Shown: positions 45,709 through 58,317, counted from the stretch's first letter. The stretch is DNA of 64,000 nt from Aplectana chamaeleonis (GCA_029168955.1 JAPDOI010000010.1:2317001-2381000); one strand, 5' to 3'. A program made the numbers and translations. The notes: generated by a model from the sequence alone, not told the origin.

Positions 45709-46000
45709 GAATCTCGTGGTCGTCCCGCCATGGTTTCGGGCTCGGTTCCGCGCGGTTCCGCGATGAAACACCCCGAATACTTCAATTTATATACGCGATT
45801 CGCCCTCAGGTTGAAACTGATAGAATCTCGCGATCGTTCCGCGACAGCCCCGAGCTCGATTCCTCGCGGTTCCGCGATGGAGCATGACGGGAGCATCGAT
45901 GAACAAACGAGGTACGCTCTCGGCTCGAGACTGGAAAAATCTCGCAATCGTTAGGCGGTAGCCCCATGTTAGTATCCTCTCGGTCCCTACCAGAAACCGA
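45709..46000. repeat. About 116 bp tandem repeat, 2.5 copies
   Basis: Units start at about 45,709, 45,825 and 45,940. Each opens with AATCTCGCGATCGTTCCGC or a variant and includes GCGGTTCCGCGATG. The copies are quite diverged. Confidence 0.65.
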
Positions 46001-46132
46001 GGGGATTCTATCCGTGAACAATCGCGGGGGATTCTCTCAGAGCAGCATGTTATCATCCATTGCCCGCGCTTTATTCACCGTGAGCAATGAGAATTATTGA
46101 ATGATAGAGGCATTCTAGTGGTTGATCTTTGA

Positions 46133-47234
46133 AGGCAGTACTCACGATGATTCTCGTCCTCGAGTTTCTCACATAAAACAATGCGTTGGCCTCCAAATGT
46201 TACCGAAATTACGAAGAAATGGCGACAAACGCATTAAAACGTCGTATTTCAGTTACTTATTCTATAGCATGGACTAGTTGTCCGATTGGACGAACATGTT
46301 CATAGTGGTTGTCACCGGTGAAAAATTGGGTCATTCGAGAATAGAAGAATATTTTATGCAAAGCAGGATTAGGTAGGGCCCTAAGGAAAGAACGGAGTAA
46401 TATGTAGAGAGTAGAGAATTGCAAAGGACTGGTTCAAAAAAGATTTCGTTGTCACAACAAACCCTTCCTGTGGTACTAAAAAGGCGGGGTGATACTTAAA
46501 GGCATCGTACACGATGAAAACGGGAACCCAGCTTTTGCGTTCAGTTGGACTAGTGGGTCATAACAATGTCACTCAGGAAGTCTGGAGTTTCAAAATCGCC
46601 TCTGAATGAGGATTTGCTCTCCTCAAAAGGGCTTCCTGGGTTTTGGGGGCCTGCCTTGGGGTCGATCCGTTGTGACAAGGCACAAAACTCCGTGGTCGCT
46701 GCCGGCGATCGTGCGTTGACGCGTCGTAGGGCGCAATCCACACGCCACTCGATTTCAAGTTCGGCATCAATCGAAAGCAGCTGACAGCAATGGACGCAGC
46801 AGGTTAGTAACCCTTTTTAGTTTCGTTCGAGAAAATATGATCGCTCGTCTGAATGGCGTCCTCGGTGAAGTGCTTCCAACACTGCGCCAAGGAACGAATC
46901 GAAAAAGTGTTTCTTGCGTTCTTCGCGCAACTGACCCAAGTTGATGTCGGCGGGAACTTCAAATTTGTATTCAGCTTTCTTGAAATGGGTTTTTCTTGGA
47001 AAGTTGACGTTTTTGAGGGGGCTTTCTGCAACTTCAGTCACTATAGGGATATAAAAACACGAAAAGGTCAAAAACCCAAGTATGGTTTTCATCGTCTACG
47101 ATGCCTTTAAAGATTTCGTGTACTTCAGGTGCGTCTTTCTCAATTTCTGTGTACGTTATTTCAGTTCTACCCAGGGGCCACTTTATCAATATAGCGAATA
47201 ATCTCAAAATCGAAGATTATCGTGAACATTGCCT
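46133..47234. mobile_element. TTAA element G, carrying nested element F
   Basis: The left end AGGCAGTACTCACGATGAT and right end ATCGTGAACATTGCCT, with TTGA and TTAA flanks, enclose 1.1 kb. More than half of that is the nested element at 46,500-47,106. Confidence 0.7.
46500..47106. mobile_element. TTAA element F nested in G
   Basis: The ends AGGCATCGTACACGATGAAA and TTTTCATCGTCTACGATGCC are inverted partners, with TTAA at 46,496 and 47,107. It is 607 bp and encodes no recognisable protein. Confidence 0.85.
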
Positions 47235-47238
47235 TTAA

Positions 47239-48050
47239 GAGTGGGGGTTTACTGTGAATATCTAGTAATTTCATAATTTTAGAATAATATAATTAATACA
47301 TATTCGGAGATAATCAGGTAAAGTCAGATGATAGCCGGGTAGTTCGGTGAGGCGAAATGTGACGGAATCAAAATCCATAGTAGAGGAAAGTGTATTAAGC
47401 TTAGGTATCACATAATCAGGACTAGCCTAGAAAAAGGACAATTAAGAGATCAGCGAAGCGTCTGAAATGCGTCGAGGTGTCGATTTTTGCAATGGCGCTT
47501 CTTGCCACTGCCCCACACGCGCCCAGGATAGTTGATTTTTGTGTTACTTGATTCATCACCGCCAACATCCAAAAGAGCGTTTTCAAGATGTTTCGGATCT
47601 TCCTTCCACTTCATTTGAAACTTCGTATCGCTTTCAACGGAATCGCAGGGAGCTTTTTTTATAATTCTGAGCTGAAACGGCTATTTTTTTTTTGTTTTGC
47701 AATTCGATAAGATGAATATGTGAGTTCATGAATTAAAATTAGGAAAAGGTAAAAAGGTAAAGTTTTTGGTGTTTACCAATCCCTCTGCATAGGCGCCACA
47801 CATTCGACTTTCAATATAGAGTCGTAGAGGCTCTTGAATGCGTATTTGGCCTATGCAGTGACTCGAGAAGATCAGCCGATGTTCAAGTCAGTGTTTTGAT
47901 CCTCCCAGACAAGTCTGGTACCCATTTAAGCAGTGTCCATACGTGGCGAGAGCGGGCGTTCCCGCTGTTGTGCGCCTCTCAACGCTCCTCAACGCCGGAG
48001 CAGCCCGTGCCCGCAAATCAACACAGGCAAACACCCCCTACTATGCTTAG
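47239..48050. other. Unassigned non-coding DNA
   Basis: A/T-rich with short homopolymers. No exon or repeat was recognised. Confidence 0.4.
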
Positions 48051-48320
48051 TATCCGAATCACTCATTTTCGGATATCCGACCGGATATCCGAGATTCGGA
48101 TAATCTGATATCCGAACATTCGAAAAAGCGCATTATCTGAATCGAACCAATATCCGGGAAATTTAAAATCGGCCTTATCTCAATCGAGCCATTATCCGAA
48201 GGGTCAAAAATTCGGATGAAATCGAATAAAATTCGAGTAATTTTCGGATAAAATGGGATAAAGTTCGGGTAAAATTCGGATGAAATCGGATAATTTTTGG
48301 CTAAAATCGGATAAAATTGC
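48051..48320. repeat. Degenerate ATCCGAAT-rich tandem repeat, block 1
   Basis: It is built from short units around ATATCCGA, TTATCTGAATCGA and TCGGATAAAAT. A related block lies at 48,735-48,930. The internal pattern also resembles the TCGGATA-rich interior of the hAT-type element at 38,236. Confidence 0.65.
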
Positions 48321-48734
48321 ACTAGGCCACGACAATTTTCCGTACCGCCTTCTATTTAGTACATCAAACCAGGATTTTCCTCCTCCTTCCGAAATCGGAA
48401 GAGTCGTTGCGGCGCGGAAAAATGGGCGTGGTCAAGTCAGACGACCAATTGGCTACTTATTCAGTGTAGAAGTTTTTTGAATAATTGCTTTGCATATTTT
48501 TTACTTGCTAGTCGTCCTGAAAAACCTGTGTATGGATATTACTGTGCCTCCCAGCACGATAGAGTAATTGAAGATTTGTTTCCATATTTTTATTAATATG
48601 CATATATGAAGCTTGAAGTTATGTTAACAAACTGCAAATGCAATTAAGTCCTACTTCATGCTCAATCATGGATGTTTTCAAAAGCTTGCCTTGAGTACCT
48701 GGTTTATTTTTCACCGTTTTGTCTACCCTTTCTT

Positions 48735-48930
48735 CCGAAAATATCCGAAGTTATCAGGAATTATCCGACTGGATATCCGTATCGGAATCAAAGGAAAAAT
48801 GGCATTATCTGAATCGATCCATTATCCGAAAATTTGAAAAAGCGCATTATCTCAATCGAACCGATATCCGGAAATTTTAAAATCGGCATTATCCGAATCG
48901 ATCTATTATTCGAAAAATTATCATCGGATA
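48735..48930. repeat. Degenerate ATCCGAAT-rich tandem repeat, block 2
   Basis: It shares GAAAAAGCGCATTATCT and CCGATATCCGG-type units with block 1, in the same orientation. Confidence 0.65.
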
Positions 48931-49182
48931 ACAAGTGTACTCCCTACCTCGTGTTGATTCGATTGAAAACGTTTGATCGGGTGATCAATCGCTCAAGTCG
49001 GCGCAACGGCTGGTGATTTCCCACGGCTTTCGACTTCCGTGGTGGGATTATAGGAAACAAGTTCAGTAGTTTTGCAACAAGTTTGATGCCACCTGCTTTA
49101 ATGAGAGAGCAGTAATCCTTCATTGAACACCCTTGAGAACTTCGTGAAAAGCAGAAGTTTTTGTTGCGAAAACCGCGGACCC

Positions 49183-49560
49183 TTAGATGAAGGGTTTCGA
49201 AAATTCAACCTAAGTAAACCTTGAGATTTTATTACCTGCTCCTGATTTATGAAGAAAGCATACAGATTGCTCCTTGATTACTTGCACAAATACTGCTCAA
49301 AGTTTCACCGCACTTCGCCGCGCTCGACGTTTTTAAAAAACGATTGCAAAAATTATTTCCTCCAAAATCAAAGCCATTTCAGGGAACTGCGGTCTACAAC
49401 TCACATAATTAGCTAGCAATTTGATCTATGAATATGATAGTGCTTTCAGAAATTGAAAAAGTCTTCATTCAAAAGTGTTAAATGCATCGGACGCTTTTCT
49501 GCCAAGTTTGCCAGATGCTATCCGTTTCTGCAAAACAGCGCGGGTATTGTACGTTGGAGA
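49183..49560. repeat. Single-arm copy of foldback P
   Basis: It matches the right arm at 61,118-61,500 almost throughout (for example TTTATGAAGAAAGCATACAG and AAGTCTTCATTCAAAA). No inverted partner lies next to it. Confidence 0.75.
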
Positions 49561-50110
49561 TAGTTTAGCGCTGTTGACATCTGAGGTATGTAATAGACTT
49601 CCTTTCGTGTTTCTTGCGCCAGAAAATCTCTGAAAGCAAGAATAAAATAATGCGCGTGCTCGGATAGCAAAAACTCTCGAGCTGAAGAGTAACCCGGGCT
49701 TCGCGGCTGGAGCGATTATTTCATCGAAACCTATTCCTTTCTGGACAACTCTTCTTCATTGTGGGGCGGCTCATCCGAAGGGTGATTTGATCGTCGCGAT
49801 TGTTCACCCTCTTCCTGTCCGTTTTAATTAGGTAGCAATTTTTTTCCGATTTTCCCTTCCCTTACAGGGAAACAAAGCTCAAGTTTCTGCAGAAAAAAAT
49901 GAGATTTACTTCCATCATCGACACAAACTTTAATGCTCGAATATCAAATGATGATCGAATAATATAACTTCTAGATGATCGTTCGGAGTTGCAAAAGTCG
50001 AACTTATCTGGCCGTTCGTTCTTCGGTTCGAAATATGAGAAGTCGAGTTTATTGCTGTATTCAAGGCATTATAATTGAATCTATGAGCTCGTTCACTCAA
50101 TCACTTTCAA
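49561..50110. other. Unassigned non-coding DNA
   Basis: No exon or element was recognised before the foldback that starts at 50,111. Confidence 0.4.
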
Positions 50111-51992
50111 AGGCAGTGTTCACGATGAATATCGTTTTTGTGTTTTTCAGTGTTCAACACTGCGCTGGCAGATGCCGAAGGGATAAGGTCGAAGAACGCA
50201 GCAAAACGGGTCAGAAGTCGGTAAAAACGGCCGCGAAGTGAAGACTCCATTAGCCCAGTACGTCTGCTTAGCCCGCCCCGCCCTCCGTCTGACGAGCTTG
50301 TGGCGCCGCGGACGTTTTCGATGGCAAGTCACCAAGCAAATCCGCCACGTCCAGCCTGTTCGATTTGCGCACTTTTTGCCATCACAGCGCGCTTGCGGAA
50401 ACCAGCAGGCTGTGTTGGCTCGTCCGCGCCCTGAACCTGTATATTGGCTGTATCCAGGTCAGGGATCGATGCACAACCACCTGCCGCCGGCGCTGGTGGG
50501 CGCGCTGCGCAACGGGTGGGCGCCCGTCGGAACGGCATCGATCAACTGCCGGCCGCACAGCTTATCGGCAGCAATATATTCTCCTCCTCATCATCTTAAT
50601 TTTGATTTCTCTACTCCCCTTTTCATATGTCTCCTTCTTTTTTTTGCTTATAAACAATCCATTAATTGTTCCTATGTTTGTTCAATGGTTTTATATGTGT
50701 TCGTCTATAGACATTGCGCTGTTCAAGTTTTTTTCACCCAAATTCTTTTTCAGGTTGTGGATATTCGCCCGAAAGCTTACTGGCACTATATTCTGCTGAA
50801 CTACATATATTGAACATCAACTTAATTTTTATCCTATTGGAAACTGACTTTCTATCGCTTCAAAAAATGCATTTTGCCAAACCTTCTAATTTCGTCAGTT
50901 TTTCGACTCATTTTTTACCGTTTTCAAACTTTTCTCCATAAAATTGTTAGGTATTACATACACATTTTTTTACGTTTTGCCATTTTGAACGTCCCAAGCA
51001 CGTCGTCCGTTTTTATTCCAAATATAGGGAGGAGAAAACATCGTGGAGGAAAAAAGTGGTACATTTTGGGATTAGACGAACCGCTAGAGAATACAGTGAT
51101 ATTAGCAATGCTTCGACCTGAGCGACCGCTCGGGTATTCACATCAACCAGTTCAGTTTGTTTGAAAAGTCGGATGACTTTGTCGGTTTTGGTGGAATGAA
51201 CAATTCTCAATGAATTTGTCCAGAGCGTTGTCTAATCCCAAAACGTACCAGTTTCTTTCTCCGCGATGCCCCGCCGCTGGAATAAAAAAGAACGACGGGC
51301 ATGGGACAATAAAAATAACAAAAACGTAAAAAATGTAAATAACTACTCTGTCCAAAAATTTTATGTAATTTGAAAACGGTAATAAAATGGGTAAAAAAAC
51401 TGACGAATCAAAAGAAGGGAGGGCGAAATACACTTTTGGAGGCGATAAAAATTAGTTTTCGAAAGGATGAAAATACAAATGATGTTCGTTATAGGACAGC
51501 AGAATATAATGCCAGTAAGCTCTCGGGCGAATATCCACAACCGGAAGAAGAAGAATTTGGGTTGAAAAAATTGAACAGCACAATGTCTATAGGCGAACAC
51601 GTATAAAACGATTGGACAAACCATAGGAACAATTAATGGATAGTTTATAAGCAAAAAAGAAGGAGTCAGATGAAAAGGGGAGCAGGGAAACCAGAACGGA
51701 GATGAGGATGAGGAGAATATATTGCTACCGATCAGCTGTGTGGTCGGCAGTTGATCGATGCCGTTCCGGCGGGCGCCCACCCGCTGCGCAGCGCGCCCAT
51801 CAGAGCCGGCGGCAGGGCGTTGTGCACCGGTCCCTGACCTGGATACATCCACTATACGTACGTTAGAAACCGCTAATTTAGCTTCTTCTGAGCGCTTTTT
51901 CTTCGCTGTTTTTTCACTATTCGATAGCTCACGGCCAAACAACCACAATTTCGAGTCGAACTGGAATATGTTATTCATCGTGAACACTGCCT
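50111..51992. mobile_element. 1.9 kb foldback element with TTAA-type ends
   Basis: The ends AGGCAGTGTTCACGATGAAT and ATTCATCGTGAACACTGCCT are exact inverted partners, with TCAA and TTAA outside. Inside, arms of several hundred bp are inverted copies: GGATATTCGCCCGAAAGC (50,760) against its complement (51,525), and ATCGATCAACTGCCGGCC (50,530) against its diverged complement (51,745). The centre is near 51,150. The outer parts match element J at 34,350. Apparent reading frames in it are by-products of the arms. Confidence 0.85.
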
Positions 51993-53204
51993 TTAAAGTC
52001 CTCGCCATATACGAGCGGGAAAAATATGAACATAATGAGATCGGAATCCGGGAATTTGTTTCGGATTCCGGAAATTGGATGCTGTAAGCCCGAAAATGCG
52101 CAAAAATGTTTCCGAAAGGCGAAGCATGGAAAACGCCGAATCTATACATTACTTTTTTCTGACTTAACAAATTCTGTATCTCAGCATTACGCGGCACATT
52201 TCGCGGTTTTCGGAAAGCGGTACGCCAATGAACGCGCACAGCATCGGATTCCAGAACGCGGAATCCCGTTCACCCCTGGTGCCAACGTGCAGTCAGCCAA
52301 TATATACGGAGGTTATGAACAGACTTGTTAGGAAATTTCGATCCTAAATACAAAACTCTACTAGTCAAGGATGATGAACAAGAAATAGAGAGGCAAAGGC
52401 CGAAAAACTCCGCAGTAATTTCGGGAAAGCAAAGGAAGCCAATCAAGCGTAAGTACAACAACAATCATGAAGAAATGAGGCCATACTTTGCCAGCAGCGG
52501 TGAATTAGTGCTTTGTGACAAGGTGGTACTGCCTGACAAAGGGACTCGCATAGTTACTCCACAGAGAGAGAGGATCATTCTTTGTCCCTGAAAACGCCCT
52601 CGCGACAGCTGCTTCCGGCTGATGGATGGGCAAAAAAGTGGTGTTTGAAACTTGGTAATGCATTGACAACTCGAAACATTACAGCGAGTGACAAGGCCTA
52701 ACATGCGAAGCTGGCTTCAGATAGTTTTTATTACCTATTGTTTCTGATGTTGGAATAATTGTGGTAAATGATTTTCAAAAATCTAATATGTCAGTTGATC
52801 ACTGAGATTTCAGTTGGTTTTTGAATTTTTTTTTCCTTCTCGTCTATAATATCACACTTATGTGGCGCCCTCGCATTCAACAAAACTCGCATAATTTTTT
52901 ATCGCGAAAGGTTCTAACATCCCAGCATGTGCATTGGCACACCTTACTTTTTAGGAGTTTCCGGTACAAGAAACAGGAAACAAATTCACTATCTGAGGAT
53001 TTTGAAGCGCGGAACCGTTTTACTGTCGTCAGATTCGATGCGTTGTCTGCATTCTCCGAAACACGCAAACAAGCACAGGCAAGCTTTTGAGGGCTTTTTT
53101 GCTTAAACGGTTCCTTCCCGGTATCTGAATTATCTGTGGGTTTTTTTTTTCTAGTAACAACTACTTAGTAGACTTAGCTACTCAAAAACATCGAAAACTA
53201 AAAT
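51993..53204. other. Non-coding DNA, one unexplained reading frame
   Basis: A forward frame at 52,325-52,591 is hydrophilic, and a GTAAGT sequence lies inside it at 52,450. No family is recognised and it is not called a gene. Nothing else is seen. Confidence 0.4.
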
Positions 53205-53230
53205 ACGGTTCTTTATCGTGGACACTGCCT
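53205..53230 (-). repeat. Orphan TTAA-element end
   Basis: TTATCGTGGACACTGCCT followed by TTAA is a family A-like terminus. No matching left end was found nearby. Confidence 0.55.
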
Positions 53231-53304
53231 TTAAGCTTGACGCTAGCAACGTCCAACATACATACGTCCACGCCCAACTCTACGTCTCTGGGTAAACTCG
53301 CCGC

Positions 53305-53500
53305 GAAGGAGCCGTGAATCTACCGCAAACCTTGTGCCTGCCGCGAATCTGCCGAAAACCTACCGCGAACACCTCGGCGCCGCGATGTTCTTTTAGTATT
53401 AACTCTAAAGCTGGTGCGAGCCTGCCGCCAACCTACCGCGATGTTATTCTCTGCCGCCAACGTGCCGCAAACCTGCCGCTTACCTGCCGCGACCCCATCT
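53305..53500. repeat. Degenerate CTGCCGCGAAC-type minisatellite
   Basis: About 12 imperfect copies of an 11-12 bp motif (CTGCCGCAAAC, CTACCGCGAAC) with interruptions. Confidence 0.7.
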
Positions 53501-54193
53501 GAACTGGGTTATTATTCAAGATCCTAATGAGGCCCCGTCAATAGTGGTTTTACATGTTTCGTGAAATCCTGATAACATTGATGATAACCGCTTCACTTCA
53601 CCAGCTAAAATCCTAGAATATGTGCCTCACTTCACCATTTTTTTTTCCTGCAAAGGTGCTTGTTTTCTCCTTTATCTTTCTCTGTGTTTGGTTATGTAGC
53701 TTTCTCGCTTTAACGTCTCGACAAGCGGCTAAATATACGCCTGACATTAAGCATGGTGTTTTGCTTGCGCCACTGCAGACGACACATCATAAATGACGGC
53801 GACCTTCAAAATTGCGCTTTGCCGCATTGGGCCATTGTTATAACTCCAGTCTGCGACCGCGACAGGCTCGCTCATCTATGAATCGTGTCGGGACCCACAC
53901 TTTCACCATGAAAAGAGCTGTCGCAGTAACACTTTGCATGCGCCGGTCGCGTCGCAGGATTGATGTATGGCACAGCACAACTGGCCTTCAGAGACTGCGA
54001 CGTTGCTCGGGTCTGCGACCGCGACAGGGCTGAGGCAGTGTACAACAATGGCCTTGTTGTGGTGAAATCTATCGGTAAGCTATTTTTTACGTTGACGTAT
54101 GTTCCGTAGAAGGTGTAAAAACGATGAAATCAGAAATTGTAGGGTGAAGTATGTATGTGAAGGTACAAATGTTGTGGAAAGATGATGTTCCGC
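53501..54193. other. Unassigned non-coding DNA
   Basis: Two copies of TCTGCGACCGCGACAGG (about 53,851 and 54,012) lie 160 bp apart. No gene is recognised. Confidence 0.4.
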
Positions 54194-54236
54194 TGATGAT
54201 GATGATGATGATGATGAATGATGATGAAAAAATTCT
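54194..54236. repeat. (GAT)n microsatellite
   Basis: About 14 GAT/TGA triplets with one interruption, 45 bp left of mariner copy 2. Confidence 0.93.
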
Positions 54237-54280
54237 GCTTTCGTAGTTTTTGAACCTTCTAAAGAACATACCTCAACGTA

Positions 54281-55052
54281 CCAGGTTGTTCAATAAGTTT
54301 TGTCGTTCGATAAGAGAGGGCGTTGCTACTAGCCCAATTGTTTTTTGTTTTGTTGGTACACCCTTCATATGAAAATATGTTAACTTTCATTTCAATCTTT
54401 CAATTCATTATTTATTTACAAGTCATTTAGTGTCGCCATGTCACAGCAACGGAAAAAAATTGAATATCGTGCAGAGATAAAATTCTTATTTTTGGAAGGT
54501 ATAGCACCAAAAGAAATCCACGAACGAATGTTAAAAGTGTATTATGATTGTTCACCTACAATTAAAACAGTAGAAAGATGGGTTGCTGAATTTAAACGTG
54601 GTCGTACAAGCCTTGAAGACGATCCACGTGAAGGACGTCTAAAAAGCGCATCAACACCAGAAATCATAGCCAAAATACAGGACATGGATTTGGAAGATCG
54701 TCTATTGACTGAGAGAGATTCAGTAGAGGCACTACACATCTCATTAGGCAGTATGAGCCATATTTGGAGTGAAAGTTTGGGTTTTAGAAAGCTGTATGCA
54801 CAATGGGTGCCGCATTCGCTAACAATGGAACGAAAACACATTTGAATGCGACTTTCTCAGCAACATTTGGAGCTTTTTTTAAATGATTAAGTGGATTTTG
54901 TGCGTCGATTCATCGCTTTGGATGAGACTTGGATTTTTTTTTGGTTTTTTGAAGTGTATTAATGTTCAGGGAGATAGTACTGAATAATAAAGTGTATTTT
55001 GAACCTTAAAACTGTGTTTCTCTTGTTGAACGACAAAACTTATTGAACAACC
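54281..55052 (+). mobile_element. mariner element, copy 2 (internally deleted)
   Basis: The left end is CCAGGTTGTTCAATAAG after a TA. The right end is the complement of GGTTGTTCAATAAG before TA at 55,053, three bases shorter than the left. At 772 bp it has lost much of the middle: the sequence passes from the first catalytic motif (near 54,921) to the 3' end (GGGAGATAGTACTGAATAAT). Confidence 0.9.
54438..54945 (+). pseudogene. mariner transposase pseudogene, N-terminal part
   Basis: It opens with ATG at 54,438 and is intact for 135 codons covering the DNA-binding helix-turn-helix region, ending at TGA (54,843). After a frameshift the first catalytic motif is readable as FIALDETWI, with Asp at 54,921. 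Nothing of the second and third acidic motifs remains. It is better preserved than copy 1 at the 5' end and worse at the 3' end. Confidence 0.88.
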
Positions 55053-55054
55053 TA

Positions 55055-55418
55055 TTCAACATAGTTCTCCGATACATTTTTACCACAGCAATGCGGCGAA
55101 GCGCAATTGTCTTCCATTGGGTCACCTGCACCACAAAATTGTTCCGGTAGTGTACCGGAACGCGCACGCGGAACGACTGATCGAACCCGCGCGGCCTACG
55201 ATACGCCTCTGTGCTGGGTTGGCAGACGCTTGGTCAGACCAAGTTCATACAGGCGCCCTGTCATTGATTGACGTGCCTTGGAGCCGGGTTGCTTCTTTTA
55301 TGTGAGGTGAAGGAGAAACGATAGAGGGGCTTTAGCCCGCTTCCCAAATTTTTGCAGCTGACAAGCTTGCCAGCGGGGAGGCATGAAATTCATGCTTCAA
55401 GTATAAGCAATATTCAGT
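55055..55418. other. Unassigned non-coding DNA
   Basis: A GC-rich patch at 55,140-55,300 has a 62-codon frame without recognisable features. Confidence 0.4.
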
Positions 55419-55616
55419 CGGCGCCTTGAACCTGCCGAGTCGGCGCCTTGAACCTGCCGAGTCGGCGCCTTGAACTTGCCGAGTCGGCGCCTTGAACCAG
55501 CCGAGTCGGCGCCTTGAACCAGCCGAGAAGGCGCCTTGAACCTGCCGAGTCGGCGCCTTGAACTTGCCGTGTCGGCGCCTTGAACCCGCCAAGTCGTAGC
55601 CTTGAACCTGCCGAGT
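55419..55616. repeat. 22 bp minisatellite, nine copies
   Basis: The unit GTCGGCGCCTTGAACCTGCC plus GA repeats about nine times, with alternates AACTTGCC and AACCAGCC. 22 is not a multiple of three, so the apparent repeat protein is a by-product. Confidence 0.95.
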
Positions 55617-55709
55617 CGACGCCGGATAGACTTCGACTCTGCAGGTTTGCGGGAGATTCGCGGCGAGTTTTTTCAGAGGTCCAACATAGTTCTAGAAAAC
55701 TACATTTAA

Positions 55710-56276
55710 AGACAGCGTCCGCGCAGATAACCACATTTGTTTTTTTCTCAATCCAATGTTTGAACAAATTGGAGATAGTTGGCAGAGCTTGAGACCTCAA
55801 TGCTGCGTATTCATGATGCTATAGCCTTTTGAAAACTGCTCCGTGGTCTGAAAGGACGTTTTCTCGGTCGATCATCCAGCACGAGCAGAAGCGCCACAAT
55901 AGGCTGCGGCAGGCCAGGGAAATCCAAAATTCTATATTCTTTATTTCGAGAAATCCTCGAGATCGAACGCGTGTATTGAAATCTTCTTGTTTTCGAGAAT
56001 TCTTATCAATGGAAAGGCAAAAATAAATATTCAACGCAAGAAGTTTAAGGGCCTCAAACATTTCAGACGTCCAGCTTTCCTACATTTGTGGACACAGGAC
56101 ACAAAGGATAGAAGTGAAAAAAGGAGGCTGATTTCGCCTGGATTTTCGAACGATTTTTTCTTCGAAATCGGAGCATTTTGGGTGGTCTGTTTGCGATATG
56201 TATATCACGACCTGGTAGCCATCCTGCGCAAAACAGTAAAAAAATTGGATACGGTTTTTTTGCGCGTACGCTGCTT
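55710..56276. mobile_element. TTAA element K
   Basis: The ends AGACAGCGTCCGCGCA and TGCGCGTACGCTGCTT are inverted partners; TTAA flanks both sides (55,706 and 56,277). It is 567 bp with no transposase. Confidence 0.75.
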
Positions 56277-56280
56277 TTAA

Positions 56281-58299
56281 GGTCCGGAGCGTTGTAGCCA
56301 ATGCAAATCTCGGGATAGAAGGCTGCAATCGACCTCATTTTCGCCCCCCGTGAAACGTCGATTGAAGAAAAATTGAGCGAAAACAATCCCAAAAATTTGT
56401 AGTTCTTTTTCTTGGCTGCAGATGGTCCTCGATTTCTGCTGTTTTCCCTGACAGACTAATTTTTTAAAACCTTCTGCGAATGTTGCGTAATGTTGCCATT
56501 ATAACTGTGTGCATACCGTCGGTGCACGTATACTGATACATATGGCACCGAGTTTTCACCAACCTTGAATAGGGAACGCAAGGTATAAGTACGTTCCATG
56601 CAGATTGCACAATGCATATCATGACCGTACAAACACCCTGTAAAATAGCATTTTGGAGGACATTAGTTTTCTAGCCATGTCGCAATATTTTTTCGGTTTG
56701 TACGCCTGAAATAAGGGTTACAAGTACAAGCTTTCATTCCTTAGTCCAATTTCAACCAATTTCATGTTAATGTTCACGATTTTGGAAAGTTTCAGAATCG
56801 TACAAACACTCAGCAGAATAATTTTCAAGCAAAAAGAAAAAGATCACCATAGAAGTATAGAGGTGAACTGATTCTGCACGAGACTTAGCAAGTTCTGACA
56901 GTCACCGATACATATCTATCAGCCAGTGATGAGGTTGCTCAGTGATGAGGAACCGATCTTGCATCATTCCCCCTGCTTGAAGGTAATAACTGAATGTTGC
57001 TTCATGCTTCTTCGATTGAGTTTTCAGTTCTAATTGTTGTAGAGATCTGCTGCTTATGAGCGTTCGCCTTGGGCACCGTGATGCTCCACATGTTTTCCAG
57101 AGTATTGAGTTCAGGACTTCAAGCTGGCCTCATCAAAAATTCCAAATTCTACAAGCTGAGCCACCCTCACGTTGACCGGTTATTGTGAACACTGGCTATT
57201 TCTTCGTATTGTTGCGATCCCCTTCGATTTGTCAGAGTCCAACAATACATTATTCGGTGACCGCCAACGCTAATTGTAGATGCAGAGTAATGCACTCACA
57301 AAAGTATTTCGCGGAGCAGTGTGGGCGTGTACGCTTTTGAATAAATAGAAATCAATCAGTCAATCAATCAATCAATGAGAAAACAAATAAAGTAAACTAA
57401 GGAATAGCGAATTGAATTTTCTTCGCAAATGTTCATAATGGGGTACGCAGCGTTATTTCCGATCTGTTTCGTTTCTAATTTCAGCGTTAGCCTGTCAAAA
57501 CTTGCCTGAAAACGTCACCAAAGAACACCTGAAGAAAGCAGTACTTCTCTAACAAGCTGACAATTGACATCGCAAAATCGGAACAGAAACGCAACGCACC
57601 CTTCCATATAGATGAACAATATTCGATTATTCGGAAATGGATTCGTACCGAAATTACAAAACAATAAGTACACTCGTTCGATGAAGGTCTATGCTGTCAA
57701 TCGATGTCAAGAAGTTGACTCACAGGTGAGGAATTCCCTAGCTTTGTTCTCCAGAGAAACCCCCTCTCCAAAAGAGAGAAAGGCCTTAGTTATACACCAG
57801 CGTTTCGCCGCCGCTGGTTTCCGCGGCATGTCTGCTACTGGTCAATTTCGAAATCTGACCAATCGCAGACGTCCCGCAAAAGCCAGCGGCACCGAATCGC
57901 CGATGTGTAACTAGGGCCAAACTCATTTCGTCGCAGCGGCAAACGTGACAAGCAAACTGGTTTGATGAGTTTTGAAGGCATCATACTGGCAGGAAGCCGA
58001 ACTCTATTTTTCCATATTGTTGGTTGGACATCTCTATGCTACACAAGAAAAACAAAAGAGTTTCTCGAAAACCCCATTTTCGAGAAAGAACCCGATTTTA
58101 AAGCAGTTAGTTGGGGGGGAGGTTGGCGCCAGAATCGTTTTTTTTTTGCGCTCTTGCTTAGAATCACAAGTAATTTTCGAGAGCACCCGGGTGAAGGACC
58201 TGCCTTCTTTGGTAGAACGCTCTGGGTGGTGGTCGTAATGTGCTCCGAAAAAAAAAACACGCATTTTGAACGCTGCGTTCGTAGCTGCGCGTATTATCA
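56281..58299. other. Non-coding DNA
   Basis: It contains a short TCAA simple repeat at 57,353-57,377. A TTAA-type left end (AGGCATCATACTGG, 57,976) has no clear partner. A 100-codon frame at 57,612-57,914 has no recognisable family. Confidence 0.4.
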
Positions 58300-58317
58300 A
58301 CCTGGAGAAAATGTACT

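Noticed and set aside
52325..52591. Hydrophilic 88-codon frame with a GTAAGT inside
   Set aside because: No family recognised, no partner exon found and the surroundings are transposon-rich. RNA reads over 52,450 would decide.
55332..55800. Repeat-protein frame of about 128 codons on the minus strand
   Set aside because: Produced by the 22 bp minisatellite; 22 is not a multiple of three, so frames rotate.
57612..57914. 100-codon basic frame
   Set aside because: No recognisable motif, no splice context and no repeat of coding character; not distinguishable from chance.
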